From NCBI GenBank assembly GCA_945957305.1, contig CAMFLN010000234.1:1-6032 (forward strand): a stretch of DNA of 6,032 nucleotides, in the 5' to 3' direction. Positions 1 through 5,455 of this stretch are shown here, in pieces. Both the position numbers and the translations under genes were made by a program. This DNA comes from an uncultured Planctomycetaceae bacterium. GTDB taxonomy: Bacteria > Planctomycetota > Planctomycetia > Pirellulales > JACPPG01. Positions within the stretch are counted from its first letter, which is position 1; every line of letters begins with the position of its first letter. Below the pieces are notes generated by a model. That model saw only the letters and a list, made by a program, of their open reading frames with translations. It made no database searches and had not been told where the DNA came from.

Positions 1-400
1 CGATCATATGCCCCAAGGTCTGACCGGAAGGGAGCGGCGCTCCGTCGCGCGCATACACATAGCCGATTTTGCCCTGAGCGATCGTCACCAGGCGAGCCTT
101 ATGGACGCGATATTGCCACCGCCAGAGGCCGAAATGCACACCACCGCGCAGCAGCTCGGCCTGATATCCGGCTTCGCTGCCCAGGGCAATAATCCGTCCC
201 TCGGGAACTGAGCCGGTGGCGGACCACAACTTTTCGACAATGCCCACTCGATCGTTCGGGATGTAGCGCAGTGTCAACCACGACACAAACAACAGCAAAA
301 ACACAAGAATGCCGAGCCACACACCGGCGATGAGCAAGCCATCAAGCTGCTGCCCCTGAGCCGCGAAGATGGCCACCGTACTGGGAACTCTTGCCAACAT
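1..400 (-). CDS. SPFH/flotillin-like membrane protein, N-terminal part (runs off left edge)
   Basis: The minus strand is open from an ATG at 400-398 to the left edge: 133 codons with no stop. The visible protein starts with about 20 polar or mixed residues. A strong hydrophobic segment follows at residues 22-44 (LLIAGVWLGILVFLLLF...), and then YIPNDRVGIVEKLWS from residue 46. Residues 66-130 contain EGRIIAL, GEAGYQAELL-like wording (GSEAGYQAELLRGG), HFGLWRWQY, IAQGKIGYVYARDGAPLP and SGQTLG. I recognise these as the start of an SPFH/band 7 domain of the large flotillin-like class. Such proteins sit on the inner membrane, oligomerise and organise membrane microdomains. The start is supported by an AGGGG box 8 bases upstream and by the membrane anchor directly after it. 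The gene is divergent from the sulfatase cluster, and nothing links it to sulfate-ester metabolism. Family assignment is by recalled motif resemblance; the core SPFH domain and the coiled-coil C-terminus lie outside the window. Confidence 0.82.
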   Translation of the reverse strand, partial: MLARVPSTVAIFAAQGQQLDGLLIAGVWLGILVFLLLFVSWLTLRYIPNDRVGIVEKLWSATGSVPEGRIIALGSEAGYQAELLRGGVHFGLWRWQYRVHKARLVTIAQGKIGYVYARDGAPLPSGQTLGHMI

Positions 401-407
401 GAAACGT

Positions 408-413
408 ACCCCT
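408..413 (-). promoter_or_regulatory. Ribosome binding site of the SPFH gene
   Basis: Read on the minus strand this is AGGGGT. The AGGGG part ends 8 bases before the ATG at 400-398. The purine box and spacing match a Shine-Dalgarno site and support the chosen start. Confidence 0.6.
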
Positions 414-508
414 AAATGACTCCGTGGCGGACATACGCAGGCGAACGCATGATATCGCCCCCCTGGCTGCGCGCACGGGTTTTCCCTCGTGCGCGAATCA
501 CCAAGCGA

Positions 509-525
509 GCGGGCGAGTCGCCCGC
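509..525. repeat. Perfect inverted repeat, 8-base arms around one central base
   Basis: GCGGGCGA, then G, then TCGCCCGC. As RNA it would fold into a 7-base-pair GC-rich stem with a three-base loop. As DNA it is a dyad that could be an operator. It lies about 110 bases upstream of the SPFH start. No T-run follows on either strand, so it is not a classical terminator. A role is not shown. Confidence 0.5.
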
Positions 526-646
526 GAAACGAGAAGGCCGGTCAGGCTACATGCTCGAGCGCGCCATCGGAGTGGTCAACACGCCAGAACACACGCGGGT
601 CCGCTCGACGTCATACGCAAATGACGAGAGTGCCCTTTCAACTTCT

Positions 647-667
647 GCCAGGCAAACGCCTCCTGGC
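647..667. repeat. Inverted repeat GCCAGG / CCTGGC
   Basis: Six-base perfect arms at 647-652 and 662-667 flank nine bases. A competing inner pairing exists: AGGC at 650-653 with GCCT at 658-661, loop AAAC. It is short enough to arise by chance in GC-rich DNA and is listed because it is one of four in this intergenic region. Confidence 0.3.
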
Positions 668-815
668 TGGCCTACGAGGTTAGCTGTCGGGCTAGGGCTT
701 GAAAGTGCCCTGGTTCGCAATTTAGCGACCCTGCGCCCCGTGAAGTTTGGCCGTCCGCGGCACCTTTTTTTTGTGCCCGCGCGCTTGGCCCTACTTCGCT
801 TGGGTCCCCCGTTAC

Positions 816-831
816 CGCGTCTGGCGACGCG
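816..831. repeat. Perfect hairpin, 6-base stem and 4-base loop
   Basis: CGCGTC, loop TGGC, GACGCG. It lies about 190 bases upstream of the first sulfatase start and 31 bases before the 16-base palindrome at 863-878. No T-run follows. It could be part of a structured leader or a protein-binding dyad; no function is shown. Confidence 0.45.
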
Positions 832-862
832 ATACTCGGCTACACGATTGCCAAGTATATGA

Positions 863-878
863 GCGCCCCGCGGGGCGC
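863..878. repeat. Perfect 16-base palindrome
   Basis: GCGCCCCGCGGGGCGC reads identically on both strands and has no spacer. It lies 145 bases upstream of the first sulfatase ATG. A spacer-free palindrome of this length suits a dimeric DNA-binding protein better than an RNA hairpin, but its pure G+C composition raises the chance expectation in this genome. The flanking bases (A at 862, C at 879) break the symmetry. Confidence 0.5.
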
Positions 879-1023
879 CAATCACCCGAATGTGGATTCC
901 GCCGCAAGATGAAATGGCGCTTGAAGATTGGTACGATTGCGGCAGACCCCCGAGTGGAGGTCCCTCCGTTTGGATCGCAAGCAGGTTCTCGATTCTCAGC
1001 CGTTGCAAAGCACATTTGACTTC

Positions 1024-2793
1024 ATGGCAAATTGCAAATCTCAATCAATACTGATTGCACTCGCACTCTGTTTCACAAGCGCGACGGTCGCGCTTTCGCG
1101 GCCGCCTAATATCGTGGTCGTCTTGACCGACGATCAAGGTTGGGGTGACCTGAGCATCCACGGAAATAAGAATCTCAGCACGCCCGCGGCGGATTCTCTG
1201 GCGCGCGACGGCGCGTTGTTCGAGCGGTTTTACGTTCAGCCGGTTTGTTCGCCGACGCGGGCCGAGTTCTTGACGGGGCGCTATCATCCGCGGGGCGGAG
1301 TGTTCAGCACCTCGACCGGCGGAGAACGCTTGGATCTTGACGAGCAGACCATTGCCGAGGTCTTCCGCGCGGCCGGTTATGCGACCGGTGCGTTCGGCAA
1401 ATGGCACAACGGCACGCAATACCCGTACCATCCGCGCGGTCGCGGATTCGACGAATTCTACGGCTTCTGCTCGGGGCATTGGGGAGACTATTTTGATCCG
1501 CCGTTGGAGCACAACGGACGTCCGGTCCGCGGCGAGGGCTTTATCAGCGATGACCTGACGGACCACGCAATCACGTTCATCGAGGCCCAGCGCGCAGCGC
1601 CGTTTTTCTGTTATCTGGCGCTCAATACGCCGCACAGCCCCATGCAGGTTCCCGATCGGTTTTTCGAAAAGTTCAAACACGCCGAACTGCCGCTGCGACA
1701 CGAAGCCTCGAAGAGCGAAGATCTGGAAATGACCCGGGCCGCTCTGGCCATGTGCGAGAACAACGATTGGAACCTCGCGCGGGTGCTGGCGAAACTCGAT
1801 GATGCAAAGCTGGCCGACGACACGATCGTGGTCTTTTTTTGCGACAATGGGCCCAACAGCTGGCGCTGGAACGGCGGACTCAAAGGGCGCAAAGGCTCGA
1901 CCGACGAAGGGGGCGTGCGCTCGCCGCTGCTGGTTCGTTGGCCAGGTCACTTTCGACCCGGCCTGCGCATCAGAACGCCGGCGGCGGCAATCGATCTACT
2001 GCCGACTTTGGCCGGGCTGGCCGGCATCGATCTCCGTACTCCCAAGCCGCTGGACGGTATCGATTTGTCCGGGTTGCTCCGCGGCGCGAACTCCGCGATC
2101 GCGCCGCGCTTGATCTTTTCTCACTGGAACGGGAAGGCCAGCGCGCGCGGCGAGCGCTTCCTGCTGGACGATCAGGGGCATCTCTTCGACCTGTCGCTCG
2201 ATGTCGGTCAGAAACGAGCGGTCGACGGACAGCACCCCGAGGTCGCCAAGGCGATGGCCGCCGAGTTGGAATCTTGGAAGAACACCGTGCTGGCCGAGTT
2301 GGAGAAATCACCACGCCCCTTCACGGTGGGATATCGAGAGTTTCCGCTGACCGTGTTGCCGGCGCGCGACGGTATCCCGCACGGCGCGATCAAGCGCAGC
2401 GCCCGCGCGCCTAACTGTTCGTATTTCACCAACTGGACGCAGCGCGACGACCGCATCACGTGGGACATTTCGATCGCCACGGCGGCGCGCTATCGCGCGA
2501 CGATTTTCTACACGTGTCCTGCTGCGGATATTGGCGCGACCGTGGAGCTACGTCTGGGAGATCAATCTGTTTCAGCAAAGATAGAAGCCCCGCACGACCC
2601 ACCGCTGGTGGGAGCTGAACATGACCGCGTTCCGCGTGAGGGAGAATCGCTGGTCAAGGATTTTCGTCCGTTGATCCTTGGTGATTTTGAACTGCCCAGT
2701 GGTCGGGGAGAGTTGACGCTGCATGCCTTGGAGGTCCCCGGCAAAATGGTGGCCGACGTGCGCGGCGTGACGCTCGAGTTGCTCGAAAAGTGA
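1024..2793 (+). CDS. Exported S1-family sulfatase with extra C-terminal domain
   Basis: 589 residues. A formylglycine-dependent sulfatase that hydrolyses sulfate esters, probably in the periplasm or at the cell surface. Residues 1-25 form a signal peptide (MANCKSQ, hydrophobic SILIALALCF..., cleavage near ALS/RP). The catalytic domain is about 26-430. Metal ligands D36 and D37 lie in LTDDQGWGD. The nucleophile motif is CSPTR with C75 (to be formylglycine) and R79. K126 and H128 lie in GKWH, H204 in NTPHSP, D274 and N275 in FFCDNGP, and K287 in GGLKGRKGS, so the active site looks complete. Residues about 434-589 form an additional beta-rich domain (PPLVGAEHDR..., KDFRPL, GELTLHALEVPG...VRGVTLEL) of a kind I associate with planctomycete sulfatases, possibly carbohydrate-binding. 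The frame also allows a TTG start at 928, but ATG 1024 puts the signal peptide at the N-terminus. It has no clear Shine-Dalgarno box. First gene of the cluster; the next sulfatase starts 86 bases later. Substrate unknown. Confidence 0.9.
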   Translation: MANCKSQSILIALALCFTSATVALSRPPNIVVVLTDDQGWGDLSIHGNKNLSTPAADSLARDGALFERFYVQPVCSPTRAEFLTGRYHPRGGVFSTSTGGERLDLDEQTIAEVFRAAGYATGAFGKWHNGTQYPYHPRGRGFDEFYGFCSGHWGDYFDPPLEHNGRPVRGEGFISDDLTDHAITFIEAQRAAPFFCYLALNTPHSPMQVPDRFFEKFKHAELPLRHEASKSEDLEMTRAALAMCENNDWNLARVLAKLDDAKLADDTIVVFFCDNGPNSWRWNGGLKGRKGSTDEGGVRSPLLVRWPGHFRPGLRIRTPAAAIDLLPTLAGLAGIDLRTPKPLDGIDLSGLLRGANSAIAPRLIFSHWNGKASARGERFLLDDQGHLFDLSLDVGQKRAVDGQHPEVAKAMAAELESWKNTVLAELEKSPRPFTVGYREFPLTVLPARDGIPHGAIKRSARAPNCSYFTNWTQRDDRITWDISIATAARYRATIFYTCPAADIGATVELRLGDQSVSAKIEAPHDPPLVGAEHDRVPREGESLVKDFRPLILGDFELPSGRGELTLHALEVPGKMVADVRGVTLELLEK

Positions 2794-2870
2794 GAGGGCA
2801 ATTGCGTTGCCTGTGTCGGCGTGATTGAATCGTGGCAGATGCAGTTCCTCTTTTTACGCGGTTAAGGTTC

Positions 2871-2874
2871 GAGG
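2871..2874 (+). promoter_or_regulatory. Ribosome binding site deciding the start of sulfatase 2
   Basis: GAGG ends 5 bases before ATG 2880, and AAGG lies slightly further upstream at 2864-2867. The alternative in-frame GTG at 2832 lacks such a box and would put 16 extra residues before the signal peptide, so ATG 2880 is preferred. Confidence 0.55.
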
Positions 2875-2879
2875 CACAC

Positions 2880-4544
2880 ATGCAGAGCAACAGATCAGTT
2901 ACTGCTCAATCCGTGGCGGTGCTTTCGGTCCTGCTGGGGGCTGCGATCCTGGCTAAATTCGCAAACACGGCGCAGGCGGCTGAATCGGCGCAGCGGCCGA
3001 ATATCGTTCTTATCCTGGCCGACGACCTGGGGTGGTCAGATCTGGGTTGCTACGGGTCCGAGATTGCGACGCCGAATCTCGATCGTCTAGCAGCTGGTGG
3101 GATTCGCTTCACACAATTTTATAACGCGGCGCGCTGCTGCCCCACGCGGGCGGCGCTGCTGACCGGGCTCTATCCTCACGCGGCGGGCGTGGGGCACATG
3201 CTGCAGGACTGGCATCCTCCCAGCTACACACACAGCATTTTGCCCGAGACGGCCACGATCGCGCAACTCCTGCACCTGGCGGGATATCGCAACTATCACG
3301 TCGGCAAATGGCACGTCGGGGGCGCCGATCGCGGAGATCGGCCGAACCATCCCATGAATCGTGGGTTTGACCACGCGTACGGAACCGGCGGCGGCGGGGG
3401 ATTCTTCAACCTGCAGCCGCTGTATGCGGATCGCGAATATGTGAAGCCGGGCGACAACTTCTATGCGACCGACGCCTTTACGGATAACGCCGTGGAATTC
3501 CTCGAGCGACACGGCAAGGAAGCCGCAGGAGAGCCCTTCTTCTTGCACTTGTGCTACACCGCCCCGCACTTTCCCTTGCACGCCAAACCTCAGGACATTG
3601 CCAAGTATCGCGGCCACTATCGCGAGGGCTGGGACAAGCTACGCGAACAGCGTTTCTCGCGGCAAAAGGAATTAGGCTTGTTGCCAGCCGAAACGAAACT
3701 GTCACGCCGTGACCCGATCGCCCAGGCCTGGGAGGAACTGTCCGAAGAAGAACGCGACGAATGGGATCTGCGCATGGCGGTCTACGCAGCAATGATCGAC
3801 TGCATGGACCAAGGTGTGGGACGCGTCATGGAGGCGGTGGACCGGCTAGGCGTGCGCGACAACACTTTGGTGCTGTTTTTGTCCGACAATGGATCGAGCG
3901 CCGAAGCGCTCAATTCGTGGCCCAATCCAGAGCGCGGACATCAACCCGGCAAGCCGACAGGCTCTCCTGGCTCGCATCGCTGCCTGGAAATCGGTTGGGC
4001 CAGCGCGGCCAATACTCCGTTTCGCATGCACAAGATGTGGAACCATGAAGGTGGGATCTCGACACCGCTAGTGGCCTGTTGGCCGGCGGGTATCGCGGCA
4101 CGCGGTGCGCTAACGAGCGAAGTGGGACATGTCATTGACCTGCTGCCGACGCTGCTGGAACTAGCGGGAGCTACTTATCCCGAGCAGCTTGGCGATCGCC
4201 GGCTGAAACCGCTGGCGGGCCAAAGCCTGGTAAAGGCGTTTGCCGGCGAGCGCGGCGCGCCGCGGACGTTGGCCTGGGAGCACGAAGGAAATCGCGCCGT
4301 CCGCGTGGGAGACTGGAAGCTGGTCGCCGAGTTCCGCCGCCCGTGGGAGCTATACGACCTGTCGAAGGATCGCGCGGAAACCGTCAACCTGGCCGAGCGC
4401 GAAACGGGCAAGGTGGCCGAATTAGCGGCCGCCTGGCAAGCGTGGGCGGACAGCGTGGGCGTGATTCCCTGGGAAGAACTGCCGGGGGCAAACTACAAAC
4501 CCACAACCGGCTATCGCAAAAAGTCGGAACCTGTGTCGCCGTGA
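2880..4544 (+). CDS. Exported S1-family arylsulfatase (CCPTR type)
   Basis: 554 residues. A second formylglycine-dependent sulfatase, of the widespread arylsulfatase type. Residues 1-33 look like a signal peptide: SVAVLSVLLGAAIL hydrophobic core, cleavage near AQA/AE. Active-site signatures in order: D48 and D49 (LADDLGWSDLGCYG), C86-C87-P88-T89-R90 with C86 as the residue to be converted to formylglycine, K143 and H145 (GKWH), H230 (TAPHFPLH), D336 and N337 (LSDNGSS), and K385 in FRMHKMWNHEGG. All expected catalytic positions are present. The region between DNG and the HK motif (about 340-380) carries GWASAANTPFR, typical of this subfamily. The C-terminus ends soon after the WELYDLSKDRAETVNLA strand-helix region, without the extra domain of sulfatase 1. 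The two sulfatases differ in length and signature wording, so they are not a recent duplication. Probably co-transcribed with sulfatase 1 (86-base gap). Substrate cannot be assigned; arylsulfatase is a family name here. Confidence 0.92.
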   Translation: MQSNRSVTAQSVAVLSVLLGAAILAKFANTAQAAESAQRPNIVLILADDLGWSDLGCYGSEIATPNLDRLAAGGIRFTQFYNAARCCPTRAALLTGLYPHAAGVGHMLQDWHPPSYTHSILPETATIAQLLHLAGYRNYHVGKWHVGGADRGDRPNHPMNRGFDHAYGTGGGGGFFNLQPLYADREYVKPGDNFYATDAFTDNAVEFLERHGKEAAGEPFFLHLCYTAPHFPLHAKPQDIAKYRGHYREGWDKLREQRFSRQKELGLLPAETKLSRRDPIAQAWEELSEEERDEWDLRMAVYAAMIDCMDQGVGRVMEAVDRLGVRDNTLVLFLSDNGSSAEALNSWPNPERGHQPGKPTGSPGSHRCLEIGWASAANTPFRMHKMWNHEGGISTPLVACWPAGIAARGALTSEVGHVIDLLPTLLELAGATYPEQLGDRRLKPLAGQSLVKAFAGERGAPRTLAWEHEGNRAVRVGDWKLVAEFRRPWELYDLSKDRAETVNLAERETGKVAELAAAWQAWADSVGVIPWEELPGANYKPTTGYRKKSEPVSP

Positions 4545-4619
4545 TGGTCCACGAGAACGGATTTTCTTACCTCTACGGCCACGACCAACGGCGACGAGCG
4601 GGGCCGATGCTCGCGCGTT

Positions 4620-4650
4620 GCGACAGCATACGCTGCCGGTTATGCTTCGC
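4620..4650 (+). repeat. Long imperfect hairpin between sulfatase 2 and DUF1080 gene
   Basis: GCGA at 4620-4623 pairs with TCGC at 4647-4650, and AGCATA at 4625-4630 pairs with TATGCT at 4641-4646. Together they give ten base pairs interrupted by one bulged C at 4624, around a ten-base loop. A smaller competing hairpin, CAGC-ATAC-GCTG at 4624-4635, overlaps the left arm. No T-run follows, so it is not a standard intrinsic terminator on the plus strand. It could set differential expression of the genes on either side by stabilising or processing mRNA, or be a protein-binding dyad. Confidence 0.5.
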
Positions 4651-4695
4651 CCGGGCTGATCGTTCCTGCCTAATGAGTGCGGTTCTCGACTTTAT

Positions 4696-4701
4696 GAGGG
4701 G
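4696..4701 (+). promoter_or_regulatory. Ribosome binding site of the DUF1080 gene
   Basis: GAGGGG ends 8 bases before ATG 4710 and is the strongest such box in the window. An ATG at 4702 in another frame lies too close to the box and opens only a short frame, so 4710 is the start. Confidence 0.7.
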
Positions 4702-4709
4702 ATGAAGAT

Positions 4710-5435
4710 ATGGCTGCTGATCGTCGTTGGTTGTGGGCTTTCCTGGTCGGGCTGTGGATGGCCAGCGGCACGACCGCTCGCGCCGACGAACCGGTGACCA
4801 AGGCGACGATCGATGGCCTTGGTCCCGGTTGGAAGGAACTGGGCGAAGCAGATTTCGTGAATGTCAATTGTGAGCCGACCACTTGGACGTGGAAAGACGG
4901 AGTCGCGCATTGCACGGGCCAGCCGGTGGGCGTGATCCGCACGCAACAGCAATACACCAATTTCGAATTAGTCGCCCAATGGCGTCATTTGAAATCGGCC
5001 GGAAACTCCGGAATCTTCGTGTGGACGATTCCCGCCTCGCTCGAGGGTTTGAAACCGGGCAGCTTGCCGCAAGGTATCGAGGTCCAGGTGCTCGACCACG
5101 GCTACAAGGAACAATACGAAAAGGATGGGAAGAAAAAGGCCGACTGGTTCACGACCAATGGCGATGTGTTTCGTGTCGGCCGAGCAAAGCTGAATCCGTT
5201 TCCGCCGATTTCCCCTGACGGCTCCCGCAGTTTTCCGCGCAAGGAACTGAGCAGAGGAATCAACGAGTGGAATCACTATTACGTCCGCGCCATCAATGGC
5301 GAAGTGCGCCTGTGGGTCAATGGCGAGGAAGTCTCGGGCGGGAACGGCGCTGACCCGCGTGTCGGGTACCTGTGTTTGGAATCGGAGGGCTCGCCCGTCG
5401 AATTCCGAAACGTGCGCCTTCGTGAGCTGCCCTAA
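4710..5435 (+). CDS. Exported DUF1080 (3-keto-disaccharide hydrolase family) protein
   Basis: 241 residues. Residues 1-25 form a signal peptide (RR near the N-terminus, hydrophobic WLWAFLVGLWMASG, cleavage ARA/DE), so the mature protein is exported. The rest is one DUF1080 domain, a concanavalin/laminin-G-like beta-sandwich, now named for 3-keto-disaccharide hydrolase activity shown in some members. Visible landmarks: WKDGVAHCTG around 61-70, the strand YTNFELVAQWR at 82-92, AGNSGIFVW at 97-105, GIEVQVLDHGY at 122-132, WNHYYVRAINGEVRLWVNG at 187-205, and the closing strands GYLCLESEG...VEFRNVRLREL at 219-240. Length is normal for a single-domain member. It sits 165 bases after sulfatase 2 on the same strand, which suggests a role in processing the same desulfated glycan, but many family members are uncharacterised and could bind rather than cleave sugar. 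It converges on the response regulator gene with a 20-base gap. Confidence 0.88.
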   Translation: MAADRRWLWAFLVGLWMASGTTARADEPVTKATIDGLGPGWKELGEADFVNVNCEPTTWTWKDGVAHCTGQPVGVIRTQQQYTNFELVAQWRHLKSAGNSGIFVWTIPASLEGLKPGSLPQGIEVQVLDHGYKEQYEKDGKKKADWFTTNGDVFRVGRAKLNPFPPISPDGSRSFPRKELSRGINEWNHYYVRAINGEVRLWVNGEEVSGGNGADPRVGYLCLESEGSPVEFRNVRLRELP

Positions 5436-5455
5436 GGGGCGCGACGAACACCGCT

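Larger units (their letters stand above)
401..1023. other. Divergent intergenic region, no convincing gene, rich in inverted repeats
   Basis: About 620 bases separate the start of the SPFH gene (minus) from the start of the first sulfatase (plus). Open frames of 60-165 codons exist on both strands, but their translations are arginine-, serine- and proline-rich, show no domain I recognise, and overlap one another; I treat them as chance frames in GC-rich DNA. The region must hold the promoters for both divergent genes. I see no convincing -35/-10 pair: TTGAAA at 699-704 has only TTAGCG 17 bases downstream. Structure does exist: perfect or near-perfect inverted repeats at 509-525, 647-667, 816-831 and 863-878, and a run of eight T at 765-772. 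I see no tRNA or other RNA gene. Confidence 0.6.
4545..4709 (+). other. Spacer between sulfatase 2 and the DUF1080 gene
   Basis: 165 bases with no coding signal. It holds a strong imperfect hairpin at 4620-4650 and the ribosome binding site of the next gene. I see no clear promoter, so it is open whether the DUF1080 gene is read from the sulfatase transcript or from its own start. Confidence 0.5.

Noticed and set aside
691..735. tRNA-like fragment: hairpin AGGGC/GCCCT at 694-711 followed by GGTTCGCAA
   Set aside because: The anticodon loop would have eight bases, and no acceptor stem or D-arm can be assembled around it.
750..772. Possible intrinsic terminator: GCCG-TCCG-CGGC followed by ACC and eight T
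   Set aside because: The stem is only four pairs and is separated from the T-run; no plus-strand gene ends upstream for it to serve.
416..862. 148-codon plus-strand frame in the intergenic region
   Set aside because: Very Arg/Pro/Ala/Leu-rich, no domain recognised, and overlapped by other equally poor frames; looks like chance.
547..1044. 165-codon minus-strand frame in the intergenic region
   Set aside because: Composition is Arg/Ser/Pro-rich with no motif, it overlaps the sulfatase 1 start, and its ATG at 1044 lies inside the sulfatase gene; no ribosome binding site supports it.
1045..1950. 301-codon open frame on the minus strand
   Set aside because: It lies fully inside sulfatase 1 in antisense. 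Its translation has no recognisable domain, while the plus strand carries every sulfatase signature; long antisense frames are expected in GC-rich genes.
2797..2811. GGCAA-TTGCG-TTGCC hairpin just after the sulfatase 1 stop
   Set aside because: Five-pair stem with no T-run directly after; not enough to call a terminator, and the next gene is close and co-oriented.
3087..3617. 176-codon open frame on the minus strand
   Set aside because: Antisense shadow of sulfatase 2 with no domain signal.
5429..5440. GCCC-TAAG-GGGC hairpin at the DUF1080 stop codon
   Set aside because: Only four base pairs with no T-run; too weak to call a terminator.
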